Positions 21,040-30,181 of a stretch of DNA of 64,000 bases are shown in pieces (within the stretch, counting starts at the first letter, position 1; every line of letters starts with the position of its first letter). Made by a program: the position numbers and the translations under genes. Below the pieces are notes generated by a model. That model was not told the origin of the DNA, ran no database searches, and was given only the letters and a program-made list of their open reading frames with translations. Origin of the DNA: Skermanella rosea (lineage in GTDB: Bacteria > Pseudomonadota > Alphaproteobacteria > Azospirillales > Azospirillaceae); contig NZ_CP086111.1 in the NCBI RefSeq assembly GCF_016806835.2, positions 1,533,001-1,597,000 on the forward strand. The letters run 5' to 3'.

Positions 21040-21612
21040 ATGCTTCGCCAGACCATCCTCCGAACGGGCCGCCGACTCGCGCTTTGCCTGATCCTGCTGC
21101 TGGCCGCCGCGCCGGGCCGGGCCGACGAGCCGGCGGCCTGGGCGGCCCTGGAGCAGGGCGGTCACGTGGCACTGATGCGGCATGCCGTAACCGTTCCCGG
21201 GGTGGGGGACCCGCCGGGATTCCGCCTGGACGACTGCTCGACCCAACGGCTGCTGTCCGAGGCCGGGCGGGATTGGGCCCGGCGGTTCGGAGTGGAACTG
21301 CGGGAGCGTGGCGTGACGGGCGCACGGGTGCTGAGCAGCGCCTGGTGCCGTTGCGTCGACACCGCCGAACTCATGGAACTGGGGCCGGTGGAGGTCTTCG
21401 AGCCGCTGAATTCCTTCTTCGGCAACCGTGACGACGGCGCCGCGCAGACGGCGGCCGTCAGGGACCTGATGGCCGGATGGCAAGGGCCGGGGACGCTGGT
21501 AATGGTGACTCACCAGGTCAATGTCACCGCGCTGACGGGAATCTACCCCGCATCCGGGGAAGTCGTGGTCCTGCGCCCGGGAGGGGAGGTCGTGGGCAGG
21601 ATCCGGCCGTGA
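21040..21612 (+). CDS. Periplasmic histidine phosphatase family protein
   Basis: A 190-residue protein with an N-terminal signal peptide (LALCLILLLAAAPGRA) followed by a short phosphoglycerate-mutase-like/histidine phosphatase domain. The catalytic RH motif appears as ALMRHAV and the second catalytic His as VTHQVNV. Substrate unknown. It likely acts in the periplasm. The gene stands alone between the APC permease and a minus-strand pair. Confidence 0.78.
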   Translation: MLRQTILRTGRRLALCLILLLAAAPGRADEPAAWAALEQGGHVALMRHAVTVPGVGDPPGFRLDDCSTQRLLSEAGRDWARRFGVELRERGVTGARVLSSAWCRCVDTAELMELGPVEVFEPLNSFFGNRDDGAAQTAAVRDLMAGWQGPGTLVMVTHQVNVTALTGIYPASGEVVVLRPGGEVVGRIRP

Positions 21613-21690
21613 AGCCCGTCGCCGCCTATACCCAAAGGCAGTGTCTTACGTCGTCTGTACAGGCTTGCCCAAGCTTTGGCGATCTGGCAG

Positions 21691-21716
21691 AAAAAAGGCC
21701 GCCTCGAGAGCGGCCT
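21691..21716 (-). terminator. Rho-independent terminator for the minus-strand small genes
   Basis: On the minus strand a perfect 7-bp stem (AGGCCGC / GCGGCCT) with a 7-nt loop is followed directly by six T residues. It lies downstream of the two small minus-strand genes ending at 21934. The rest of 21613-21933 has no gene I can support. Confidence 0.75.
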
Positions 21717-21933
21717 GAGTCTAGGGAGGAAACGCCCAACAAGGGCGAAGCAGCAATCGCTTGCTGCAATGCAAAAATTAATGAATGCGCTCGCAGATGC
21801 AATATGGAAGCGAGCGTCAGGCCGATTTCCGAACACATTAACGAACAACTGTTGCATCGAGGCAACACGGCAGCGGAGTGGCGGCGCTGGTGGTTCCGTT
21901 GCCCGCGCCGCTCCGGATCACTCCCCGGATCGT

Positions 21934-22125
21934 TCAGGGAGCGCGCTTGGGCGGAAAGCCCGACGGCGGGACTTCCCGCTCCTCGGTCGTACTGGCGGTT
22001 TCCTCGCCCTGGGTCGGTTCGGGGACTCCGCCGGGCGCATAGGGCGGCATCGCGGGATCGTTGCCGGGGTGACGCGGCGGAACGGGCCTTTCCCCCGGCT
22101 TCCTGAGATCGCGCTCGTCGGTCAT
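21934..22125 (-). CDS. Small Pro-rich hydrophilic protein, unknown
   Basis: A 63-residue protein (MTDERDLRKPGERPVPPRH...) rich in Pro, Glu and Arg with no recognisable domain. It is supported by a good ribosome site (AGGGAGAGGAAAGAC before ATG at 22125), its position downstream of another small gene on the same strand, and a terminator after it. It may be intrinsically disordered. Confidence 0.55.
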   Translation of the reverse strand: MTDERDLRKPGERPVPPRHPGNDPAMPPYAPGGVPEPTQGEETASTTEEREVPPSGFPPKRAP

Positions 22126-22193
22126 GTCTTTCCTCTCCCTGATTCTCTTCCACGCTTGCGGTACGGGAATAAGGGACGGGGAGGCGAAAAGGT

Positions 22194-22529
22194 TCAGGAG
22201 CCTGGGCTCCGAAGCAGAAAGCCGGTGATCAGGAACGCGGCGATCCCCAGCAGCACGGAAACGCCCAGGAGCATCCAGGCGTTGACCTCGAACCTGGGCG
22301 GGGTCGCGCCCTCCTCTTCGAAGACGGTGGTCATGACGGCGCGCTTGGCTCCGGGATCGGTGAAGCATTGCTCGACCTTGACCCGTTCGACCTTGCCGGT
22401 GCCCAGCGTCTCGCGTGCCTTGGCGAGGGCGGAGTCCAGGCTGTCGATCGTGCCGCTGGTCTGCCAGACGCCCCGCCTGAGGGTTGCCAGGGTATAGGTC
22501 ACTCGGCGGTTCGACGCTGGCATGGACAT
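22194..22529 (-). CDS. Small membrane-anchored protein, unknown
   Basis: A 111-residue protein with a hydrophilic N-terminal part (about 1-80) and one C-terminal membrane helix (WMLLGVSVLLGIAAFLITGFLL). That suggests a tail-anchored protein with a cytoplasmic head. No family recognised. The start may be ATG 22529 or ATG 22523. It is upstream of, and probably co-transcribed with, the 63-residue Pro-rich protein. Confidence 0.6.
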   Translation of the reverse strand: MSMPASNRRVTYTLATLRRGVWQTSGTIDSLDSALAKARETLGTGKVERVKVEQCFTDPGAKRAVMTTVFEEEGATPPRFEVNAWMLLGVSVLLGIAAFLITGFLLRSPGS

Positions 22530-22705
22530 GGACGGTTCCCGGATCGCTGTTGCCTGATCATACGATAATATTTCTAAACATTTTACCGGAGGTTAATCCG
22601 ATCGAATGCATCCGATTGCCCTGTCGCGCGCCGGCGGAGCGGGCCTATGATGCCAACCCCGTGAAGGGCCAGCCTGAACCGAAATCGACTTGCCCGAGAG
22701 GACTG

Positions 22706-23533
22706 ATGGGCGACGCTACCCTGATCGTCGGCCGCAACAGCCTGCTTGCCAGGGCGTTGCGCGACTGCGGAGGCGTTCCGAACTGCCGTTACGTCGGCCA
22801 CGACGAACTGGACCGGCCGGATCTGCTCGACGGTATCGGCCGGATCGTCAACTTCGCCTATCATCCCGAACTCCGGAGCGGGCCTTACAGGGCCGACCTG
22901 GATATCGACCTTCGCCTGGGACGGGCGGCGGCGGAACTGGGCCTGGATTACGTCATGCTCAGCACCCGCAAGGTCTATGCGCCGGAGTACGCCTTCGGGG
23001 CGGCGGAGGACAGTCCGGTCGGCCCGATCGATCCCTACGGGCGGAACAAGCTGACCATCGAGCGGGTCTTGGTCAACCTTCTCGGCGAGCGGCTGACGAT
23101 CCTCCGGATCGGGAACGTGGTCGGGTACGATCGTCTCGAAGCCCGGCCCAGCTTCATGAGCCTGATGCTCGGGCGGCTCGCCGGCGAGAACCGGATAATG
23201 CTGGACGTCAGCCCCTTCGTGCGGCGCGACTTCCTGCCGGTGGAGCAGGTGGCGGCGGCGATCAGGGCCGCGCTCAACCATCGGCTGGTCGGGACCTACA
23301 ATGTCGGATCCGGCGCCTGCGTCGAGGTGGGGCGCATGGCGCTCTGGGTGATCGAGGGGTTCGGCCGGGGCGAGCTGGTCGTCACATCGCCGCGCATCCA
23401 TGATGAATTTGTCCTGGACGTGACCAAGATCATGTCGGTGACCGACTGGTCATGGCCAAGCGGCGGGCTTCCCGAATATTGCCGCAGTCTGGGGCGCCGC
23501 CTTGCGAAGGCGGAGAGTCGGGTCGACGGGTAG
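22706..23533 (+). CDS. Extended SDR / NAD-dependent epimerase-dehydratase-like protein
   Basis: A 275-residue Rossmann-fold protein of the extended SDR class, the kind that modifies nucleotide sugars. The YxxxK catalytic pair is present (YGRNK), but the usual GxxGxxG nucleotide motif is degenerate (VGRNSLLARAL). ATG at 22706 follows GAGAGG. It opens a region of surface-polysaccharide genes, consistent with a sugar-nucleotide role. Substrate unknown. Confidence 0.72.
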   Translation: MGDATLIVGRNSLLARALRDCGGVPNCRYVGHDELDRPDLLDGIGRIVNFAYHPELRSGPYRADLDIDLRLGRAAAELGLDYVMLSTRKVYAPEYAFGAAEDSPVGPIDPYGRNKLTIERVLVNLLGERLTILRIGNVVGYDRLEARPSFMSLMLGRLAGENRIMLDVSPFVRRDFLPVEQVAAAIRAALNHRLVGTYNVGSGACVEVGRMALWVIEGFGRGELVVTSPRIHDEFVLDVTKIMSVTDWSWPSGGLPEYCRSLGRRLAKAESRVDG

Positions 23534-23765
23534 CGCGGGCGGCTAGGGCAAATTCACCGAAGACTCTGCCGCATTCGGCGGAATTGCCTATCCTATTGGA
23601 TATATGTTGTCTATTGGGCACACATGATGCACAAACGCGCATCAATGCGCCCGCATGGTTGCTTGCATTGGCGTTTCTGGCTTCATTAGGGTCCGCCGGT
23701 TCGTGAAGAGCCGGCCTGAGGGGCTTTTTAGTATGTTCAACAGATTGCCATTTTCGGTGGGGGCG

Positions 23766-25007
23766 ATGAAGATCAAGACTTTGCCACTGCTCTTCGGTGC
23801 GGCCGCTCTGCTGGCGGGGACCAGCACCGCGGTGATTGCCCAGGAGCTTCAGCGCGGGGCCAGCATCCTGGACCGTCCGCGGCCGGAACTGGATCCGTTG
23901 GGCATCCGCCAAGGCGGTTTCCTGATCTTCCCGAAGATCGAGCTTGGCACGACCTACGACGATAACGTCTTCGCCTCCGACACCAACGAGGAAGGCGACT
24001 TCCTGTTCCAGGTTCTGCCGTCGGTCGCCGTGCGGTCGGACTTCAACCGGCACCAGCTGCGCTTCGGAGCCGGAGCCGACATCGGCCGTTATGCCGACAA
24101 CACCAGCGAGAACTACGTCGATTATTTCGTCACCGGCGGTGGACGATTCGACATCACCGGCGAGTCGGCGGTGTCGCTCGACCTGGCGCACCGCAAGCTG
24201 CACGACGACCGCGGCGACCCGGACACTCCCGACGCGGCATCCGAGCCGGTGGAGTTCACCCGGAGCGGTGCGGAACTGGAGTACACGCAGCGGTTCAATC
24301 GATTCCTGACCAGTTTCAGCGTCGGTGCCGAGAACGAGGACTACGACGACGTCGCCTCTATCGGCGGAACCATCCTCGACCAGGACGACCGCGACAACTG
24401 GGCCTACTCCGTCTCGGGTCAGGTCGGTTACGACCTGTCGCCCGGATACCGGCCGTTCGTGCGCCTGACCTATGTTCGCACCGAATACGACGAAGGTGTG
24501 CTGCCGCCCGACAGCGACGGCTATGAAGCGGTGGTCGGCACGACCATCGACCTGACCTCGCTGCTGACCGGCGAAGTCTTCGCCGGCTACCTCTCGCGCG
24601 ATTACGATGAGGATGTCTACGGCGATTTCACCGGGGCCGCCTATGGCCTGTCGCTCGATTACGCCGTCACGCAGCTCACGACGATTTCCGGCGACGTTTC
24701 CCGCGGGATCGAGGAAGGTTTCGGTACCACCCCCAATCCCCGCGATCGTTCGACCTTCCAGATCGGAGTCGATCACGAGTTGCTGCGCAACGTGATCCTG
24801 TCGGCGCGGGCGGAGTATCGGATCGACGACTATCAGGAGACCGATCGGGAAGAGGACTTCTACCTGTTCCAGGCCGGCGCTACCTACACGCTGAACCGGA
24901 ACTTCTATCTCCGGGGCACCTACACCTTCTCGCGCCGCGACTCCAACCAGGCGGGTGACGATTACGACCGGAACCTGATCGCGTTGCGCCTCGGCGCCCA
25001 GCTCTGA
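23766..25007 (+). CDS. Outer-membrane beta-barrel protein (putative exopolysaccharide-associated)
   Basis: A 413-residue protein with a signal peptide (LPLLFGAAALLAGTSTAVIAQ) followed by many alternating amphipathic strands ending in an aromatic/hydrophobic C-terminus. It matches the putative beta-barrel porin 2 type often found beside Wza-like export genes. ATG at 23766 follows GGTGGGGGCG; an upstream ATG at 23733 is less likely because it would bury the signal peptide. A strong terminator follows directly. Confidence 0.8.
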   Translation: MKIKTLPLLFGAAALLAGTSTAVIAQELQRGASILDRPRPELDPLGIRQGGFLIFPKIELGTTYDDNVFASDTNEEGDFLFQVLPSVAVRSDFNRHQLRFGAGADIGRYADNTSENYVDYFVTGGGRFDITGESAVSLDLAHRKLHDDRGDPDTPDAASEPVEFTRSGAELEYTQRFNRFLTSFSVGAENEDYDDVASIGGTILDQDDRDNWAYSVSGQVGYDLSPGYRPFVRLTYVRTEYDEGVLPPDSDGYEAVVGTTIDLTSLLTGEVFAGYLSRDYDEDVYGDFTGAAYGLSLDYAVTQLTTISGDVSRGIEEGFGTTPNPRDRSTFQIGVDHELLRNVILSARAEYRIDDYQETDREEDFYLFQAGATYTLNRNFYLRGTYTFSRRDSNQAGDDYDRNLIALRLGAQL

Positions 25008-25034
25008 CGGTTTTCCAGATCGCTTCGTTAGACC

Positions 25035-25066
25035 GGCGGCGCCTGCCCAGCAGGCGCCGCCTTTCG
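25035..25066 (+). terminator. Strong rho-independent terminator
   Basis: A perfect 11-bp stem (GGCGGCGCCTG / CAGGCGCCGCC) with a 5-nt loop at 25035-25061, followed by TTTCGTTTT. It lies 28 bp past the outer-membrane barrel gene. The remaining 300 bases up to 25369 contain an AT-richer patch and no gene I can support. Confidence 0.9.
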
Positions 25067-25369
25067 TTTTGAACTTATCCGAAATTTCCGATAGTGGAGA
25101 CAATGGGCTGCCGAAGGCTCTGGCGGCGATATCGGCCCGAAACCTCGGTAACGCAGACGTCTACCGAACCATGGATAAAAAATCAGAATCAATGCATTCT
25201 ATTAATGCCATAGGCTTAATTCCTCTCCTCTTTTTCAGTTTAGGCGCATTGTCGATAGTATTCGCGTGGTCGTAAGGGGGCAGGGATGCGGAGTGCCCGC
25301 ATTCCGGAGGGCCGGTCAGGCGTGATATAGCCCCGCGACGATCCGGCAAGGCCCAGAGAAGAGGAACCG

Positions 25370-25942
25370 ATGCTTTTTGCTACCTGGAAGAAAGTTGCGA
25401 CCGGTTGCGTCGTGGCCGTGAGCTTGGCGGCCTGCCAGAACACCGGCTCGAACGCGCCGCTGGAGACGCAGACCGCGACCGTGGGCGAGTACCAGCTCGG
25501 AGCAGGCGACGAAGTCCGCATCACCGTTTTCGGCCAGGAGCAGCTCTCCGGCACTTTCCGCGTCGACGGCGCCGGATATGTCGCGATGCCGCTCGTCGGC
25601 GAGGTCGAAGCCAAGGGCAAGACGTCCCGGCAGCTGGAGACGGCCATCGCCCAGAAGCTCAACGAAGGCTATGTGCGTGACGCCCGCGTCAGCGCCGAAG
25701 TGATCACCTTCCGGCCCTTCTACATCATCGGCGAAGTCAACAATCCCGGTCAGTACCCCTATGCCAACGGCATGACGGCCACCACCGCCGTCGCGATGGC
25801 GGGCGGCTACACCTATCGCGGCCGCCAGGACTACATCCTGGTCACCCGCGGCAACGATCCGGAAAAGATCGAGCGGCGCGCTCCGATCAATACCCGGGTT
25901 CTGCCGGACGATGTCGTCCGCATTCCGGAACGCCTCTTCTGA
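25370..25942 (+). CDS. Polysaccharide export lipoprotein (Wza/GumB-like)
   Basis: Outer-membrane polysaccharide export protein, 190 residues. It has a lipobox (SLAAC), a Poly_export domain (YQLGAGDEVRITVFGQEQLS) and one SLBB-type domain (YIIGEVNNPGQYPYANGMT). It is shorter than E. coli Wza (about 380 residues), in the size range of GumB-like proteins. It starts the polysaccharide/nucleotide-sugar group and is followed 11 bp later by rmlC. Confidence 0.9.
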   Translation: MLFATWKKVATGCVVAVSLAACQNTGSNAPLETQTATVGEYQLGAGDEVRITVFGQEQLSGTFRVDGAGYVAMPLVGEVEAKGKTSRQLETAIAQKLNEGYVRDARVSAEVITFRPFYIIGEVNNPGQYPYANGMTATTAVAMAGGYTYRGRQDYILVTRGNDPEKIERRAPINTRVLPDDVVRIPERLF

Positions 25943-25953
25943 GTTGCGGCATC

Positions 25954-26505
25954 ATGGAAATCGTTGAAACCGAAATCCCCGACGTCAAGCTGCTGACTCC
26001 CCGCAAGTTCGGCGATCACCGCGGCTTCTTCGTCGAAACCTACAACCGGAAAGCCTTGGAGGGCATCGGTTTCACGAAGGAATTCGTGCAGGACAATCAC
26101 TCCCTGTCGGTTCCCGTGGGTACCGTCCGCGGCCTCCACTTCCAGCTCGAGCCCTATGCGCAGGACAAGCTGGTCCGCGTGATCAGGGGAGCGATCCTGG
26201 ACGTCGCGGTCGACCTGCGGCGCGATTCGCCGACGTTCGGCCGGCACGTCAAGGCCCGCCTCGATGCCGAGTCCGGCCGGCAGATCCTGGTTCCCACGGG
26301 CTTCGCCCATGGGTTCGTGACTCTGGAGCCCGATACGGAGGTCATTTACAAGGTGACCAACTATTACGCTCCCAGTCACGACCGCGGCCTCCTGTGGAAC
26401 GACCCGGACCTGGGAATCGATTGGCCGGTGGCCGGCGACCAGGCCGTGTTGTCTGACAAGGACAAAGTCCAGCCGCGCCTGCGCGACCTGAAGGATGCCT
26501 TCTGA
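25954..26505 (+). CDS. rmlC: dTDP-4-dehydrorhamnose 3,5-epimerase
   Basis: Cupin-fold epimerase of the dTDP-L-rhamnose pathway, 183 residues, the usual length. Typical motifs are FGDHRGFFVETYN, QDNHSLS with the following RGLHFQ containing the catalytic His, and VPTGFAHGFVTL. It acts with RmlA encoded two genes downstream. No clear rmlB or rmlD is present, so the pathway is either completed elsewhere or makes another deoxysugar. Confidence 0.93.
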   Translation: MEIVETEIPDVKLLTPRKFGDHRGFFVETYNRKALEGIGFTKEFVQDNHSLSVPVGTVRGLHFQLEPYAQDKLVRVIRGAILDVAVDLRRDSPTFGRHVKARLDAESGRQILVPTGFAHGFVTLEPDTEVIYKVTNYYAPSHDRGLLWNDPDLGIDWPVAGDQAVLSDKDKVQPRLRDLKDAF

Positions 26506-26823
26506 GGAGAGTATCGCAGGGGTCTGGAGAGTGTGAAAGGGGGACCCTGATAAGAGCACCCCGATTTCCTCTCCAGACATCGCGGAACGAATGCTAGGCA
26601 TCTCCGTTCGATTAATCGAGTAACTACCGAAGCGATAGCTGTGAACAGCGTCACGGTCGCTTAAAATGGTCACAGACAAGGGACGAAGAACGCGACCCCT
26701 TGTTTCTAGACCTGAAACGTCTCTAGACCCGAAACAATTACGGTCAACGCACCGGGGCAAGATATTCGCGGAGTTCGCGGAACCCGTGCTTTGCACCATT
26801 ATGCACCAGCCGAGGAATATACA
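26506..26823 (+). promoter_or_regulatory. Leader/promoter region with long inverted repeat and 17-bp-spaced direct repeats
   Basis: 318 non-coding bases ahead of the epimerase gene. A perfect 10-bp inverted repeat (GTCTGGAGAG at 26522-26531, CTCTCCAGAC at 26569-26578) encloses a further GGGG/CCCC pairing. Farther on, TCTAGACC(T/C)GAAAC occurs twice, at 26705-26718 and 26722-26735, with a 17-bp period. The first looks like a transcript structure, the second like a pair of protein-binding sites. Function is inferred only. Confidence 0.5.
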
Positions 26824-27891
26824 ATGCAGCGTGTGATGGTCACCGGCGCCGGCGGTTATATCGGCACAACTCTCGTTCCGATGCTGCTCGAACAGGGCTA
26901 TGCCGTGCGTGCGGTCGACCGGTTCTTCTTCGGTCATGAACTGCTGAAGTCCCACCCGGACCTGGAAATGGTCCGCGAGGATGTCCGTCGCCTCTCCGTG
27001 TCGGATTTCGCCGGAATCGACGCGGTCATCGACCTCGCCGCCATCTCCAACGATCCCAGCGGCGAGCTGTTCCAGGACGTGACCTGGGCGGTCAACCATC
27101 GCGCCCGGGTGCGGTGTGCCGAGCTGGCCAAGCAGGCCGGCGTGAAGCGCTATGTCCTGCCGTCGTCGTGCAGCATCTACGGTTTCCAGCCCGACGGAGT
27201 TGTTGCTAACGAGGAAACGGCAACCAATCCGCTCACCACCTATGCGAAGGCGAACGAGCAGGCCGAGCATGGCGTGCTGCCGCTGGCCGACGACAATTTC
27301 ACCGTCATCGTCCTGCGCCAGGCGACCGTCTACGGCTACAGCCCGCGCATGCGGCTGGACCTGGCCGTCAACGGAATGACCTTTGGCGCCTGGAAGACCA
27401 GCAAGCTGCCGCTGATGCGCGACGGCTCCCAGTGGCGCCCGATGGTCCATGTCCGCGACACCGCGTCCGCCCAGATGTTCATGCTGACCGCTCCCGCCGA
27501 GAAGGTGAACGGCCGGATCTTCAACGTCGGCTCCGAGGCCAACAACTACCAGATCGGCCAGCTCGCCCAGATCGTCGTGGACACCCTGCCGAACAAGGTC
27601 GAGATCGAGTGGTACGGCGATGCCGACACCCGCTCCTACCGCGTGTCGTTCGACCGGATCGAGTCGCTCGGCTGGAAGGCCCAGCGCGTCGCCGAGGACG
27701 GCATCCGCGAGATCGCGGCCAAGCTGGAGTCCGGCGAACTGGACCGCACCACCGAGACGATCACGCTGGACTGGTACAAGAACCTGGTCAAGTGGCACGA
27801 GATCATCCGGAAGGTCGAGCTGTACGGCGGCATCTTCGATATCCCGGAAGCCGAGGCCGAGAGCCTGCGCCGTTCGGAGGCGGCTGAATGA
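26824..27891 (+). CDS. NAD-dependent epimerase/dehydratase with altered YxxxN motif
   Basis: Extended SDR of 355 residues with a normal nucleotide motif ([12 protein letters not shown]) and an SSCSIYG segment. It probably modifies a nucleotide sugar. The catalytic YxxxK is Y140-A-K-A-N144, so the usual Lys is Asn. ATG at 26824 has GAGGAA upstream and is preferred over 26791. The stop overlaps the rmlA start (ATGA). Its partners suggest a deoxysugar for exopolysaccharide. Confidence 0.85.
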   Translation: MQRVMVTGAGGYIGTTLVPMLLEQGYAVRAVDRFFFGHELLKSHPDLEMVREDVRRLSVSDFAGIDAVIDLAAISNDPSGELFQDVTWAVNHRARVRCAELAKQAGVKRYVLPSSCSIYGFQPDGVVANEETATNPLTTYAKANEQAEHGVLPLADDNFTVIVLRQATVYGYSPRMRLDLAVNGMTFGAWKTSKLPLMRDGSQWRPMVHVRDTASAQMFMLTAPAEKVNGRIFNVGSEANNYQIGQLAQIVVDTLPNKVEIEWYGDADTRSYRVSFDRIESLGWKAQRVAEDGIREIAAKLESGELDRTTETITLDWYKNLVKWHEIIRKVELYGGIFDIPEAEAESLRRSEAAE

Positions 27892-28802
27892 AGGGGATCA
27901 TCCTGGCCGGCGGGTCAGGGACGCGGCTTGCTCCCATCACCAGCGTGGTGAGCAAGCAGCTTCTCCCCGTCTACGACAAGCCGATGATCTACTACCCGCT
28001 CAGCACCCTGATGCTGGCGGGTATCCGCGACGTGCTGATCATCACCACGCCGCAGGACCGCGACCTGTTCGCCCGGCTGCTGGGCGACGGCTCCCGCTGG
28101 GGGATGAACCTCAGCTACGCCGTCCAGCCCAGCCCGGACGGCCTGGCCCAGGCGTTCCTGATCGGCAAGGACTTCATCGGCAACGACCCGGTGTCCCTGA
28201 TCCTGGGCGACAACATCTTCTTCGGCTACGGCATCACCGACCGCCTCCAGCGCGCGGCGAAGCTGACCGACGGCAGCGTGGTGTTCGCCTACCAGGTGAG
28301 CGATCCGGAACGGTACGGGGTGGTCGCCTTCGACCACGACGGCCGGGTCACCGACATCGAGGAGAAGCCGGCCAAGCCGAAGTCCAACTTCGCCGTCACC
28401 GGCCTGTACTTCTACGACAGCGACGTCGTCGGCATCGCCAAGGACCTGAAGCCCAGTGCCCGCGGCGAGCTGGAGATCACCGACCTCAACCGCGTCTATC
28501 TGGACCGCGGCAAGCTTTCGGTCGAGCTGCTCGGCCGGGGAACCGCCTGGATCGATACGGGAACCCACGACAGCCTCCTGAACGCCGGCAACTTCATCGA
28601 AGTGATCGAGGCCCGGCAGGGCCTCAAGGTTGCCTGCCCGGAGGAGATCGCCTGGCGCATGGGGTACATAACCGATAGCCAGCTTGCGGACCTGTCCGCA
28701 TCGCTGATGAAGTCGGGATATGGAAAATATCTGCTTCGGCTGCTCGAGCAGGATTTCTCCGGCTGGCGGCCGGAGTTCAAGTCGGACAGCGAACACATCT
28801 GA
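27888..28802 (+). CDS. rmlA: Glucose-1-phosphate thymidylyltransferase
   Basis: Makes dTDP-glucose from dTTP and glucose-1-phosphate. The 304-residue protein has the nucleotidyltransferase signature [16 protein letters not shown] and the family stretches [31 protein letters not shown] and [20 protein letters not shown]. Length is normal for RmlA. It is translationally coupled to the upstream epimerase by a four-base overlap. Confidence 0.96.
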   Translation: MKGIILAGGSGTRLAPITSVVSKQLLPVYDKPMIYYPLSTLMLAGIRDVLIITTPQDRDLFARLLGDGSRWGMNLSYAVQPSPDGLAQAFLIGKDFIGNDPVSLILGDNIFFGYGITDRLQRAAKLTDGSVVFAYQVSDPERYGVVAFDHDGRVTDIEEKPAKPKSNFAVTGLYFYDSDVVGIAKDLKPSARGELEITDLNRVYLDRGKLSVELLGRGTAWIDTGTHDSLLNAGNFIEVIEARQGLKVACPEEIAWRMGYITDSQLADLSASLMKSGYGKYLLRLLEQDFSGWRPEFKSDSEHI

Positions 28803-28849
28803 TTGTCGGGGCGCCGTCGCCTGACGGCCGCCCCCCAAGGGAGATTATC

Positions 28850-30046
28850 ATGCAGCACAATCCGGAGATCCGGATCGGTGTCGTCGGCACCGGCTTCATT
28901 TCCTCGCATTTCATCATGGCGCTGGACCGGCAGAAGGGCTTCACGGCGTCGCGCGTCCTGACCCGCCGCCCGATCGAGGGCTGCACGGGCTTTCCCCGGC
29001 CGGAGCTGCTGACCAACTCGCTCGCCGACCTGATCGAGAACTCCGACGTCGTGCTGGAATGCACCGGCGACGCGATCCACGCGACGGACGTCGTGGCTGC
29101 GGCGCTCAGCGCCAACCTGCCCGTGGTCACGATGAACTCGGAGTTCCACATCACCGCCGGATCCTATTTCGTCGGCAAGGGACTGGTGACCGAGGCCGAG
29201 GGCGACCAGCCGGGCGATCAGGCGGCACTCCGCGAGGACGCGCTGGAGATGGGCTTCGAGCCGCTGGTCTACGGGAACATCAAGGGCTTCCTGAACCACG
29301 ACCCGAGCCTGGAGGACATGACCTACTGGGGCAACCGGAGCGGCATCAGCCTGCCGATGGTGACCTCCTTCACCGACGGCACGAAGGTCCAGATCGAACA
29401 GGCTTTCGTCGCCAACGGCCTGGGCGCCGAGATCGCGAAGCCGGGCCTGCTGGGCGTCCCCGAGGACGACCTGAAGGCCGGCGGCACCCAACTCGCCGAA
29501 GCCGCGGACCGGCTCGGCAAGCCGATCAGCGACTATGTCCTGTCGCTGAAGCTTCCGCACGGCGTCTTCATCGTCGGCAAGCACGACCCCCGTCAGAAGG
29601 GCGCGCTGCGCTACCTGAAGCTGGGTGACGGCCCCTACTATGTCATCCTGAAGCACAACATCTTCGTGCATCTGGAGATCCTGAAGACGATCAAGCGGGT
29701 CGTCAACGAGCGGCGCATCCTCCTGGACAACTCGGCGACGCCGGTCGCCAGCGTCTGCACCGTGGTGAAGCGCGACCTGAAGCCGGGCGACCGGATCGCC
29801 TCGGGCATCGGCAGCTTCGACGTGCGCGGGGAGGCGGTGCGCATCGCCGACACCGTGGGACACGTTCCGATCGGGCTGCTCGCCGATGCGGTGATCACCC
29901 GTCCGCTGAAGCGCGGCGACATCATCCGCATGGACGACGTCGAGCTTCCGGACAGCCTGGCCCTCCGGGCCTGGAAGGAAATCGAGCGCTCGGTTCTGAA
30001 CGCAGGCTACGGTCAGCCGGAGGAGCGGACCGCGATCGCATCCTGA
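28850..30046 (+). CDS. NAD(P)-binding oxidoreductase with C-terminal SAF domain
   Basis: A 398-residue protein with an N-terminal Rossmann domain (IRIGVVGTGFISSHF) resembling homoserine-dehydrogenase-like oxidoreductases. The C-terminal SAF domain (LKPGDRIASGIGSFDVRG ... LLADAVITRPLKRGDII) is of the type found in sialic-acid synthases and FlgA. The combination suggests a sugar or keto-acid substrate, and the position after rmlA supports a role in polysaccharide precursor synthesis. The exact reaction is unknown. Confidence 0.78.
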   Translation: MQHNPEIRIGVVGTGFISSHFIMALDRQKGFTASRVLTRRPIEGCTGFPRPELLTNSLADLIENSDVVLECTGDAIHATDVVAAALSANLPVVTMNSEFHITAGSYFVGKGLVTEAEGDQPGDQAALREDALEMGFEPLVYGNIKGFLNHDPSLEDMTYWGNRSGISLPMVTSFTDGTKVQIEQAFVANGLGAEIAKPGLLGVPEDDLKAGGTQLAEAADRLGKPISDYVLSLKLPHGVFIVGKHDPRQKGALRYLKLGDGPYYVILKHNIFVHLEILKTIKRVVNERRILLDNSATPVASVCTVVKRDLKPGDRIASGIGSFDVRGEAVRIADTVGHVPIGLLADAVITRPLKRGDIIRMDDVELPDSLALRAWKEIERSVLNAGYGQPEERTAIAS

Positions 30047-30181
30047 CCGAGGGGAAATCCCTCCGAGGTATATACCATCGCACCCCGGAGGGAACCCGCG
30101 ACCCGGCCCCAAATTGTTATGGGCATGGTTTCCGACGACTGACCGTGGCATCAACCGTGTGTTCAAAGGTACAACCGACGT

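Noticed and set aside
25069-25275. 68-codon frame after the terminator, hydrophobic at its end
   Set aside because: No ribosome site, begins right at the terminator tail, and composition does not match neighbouring genes.
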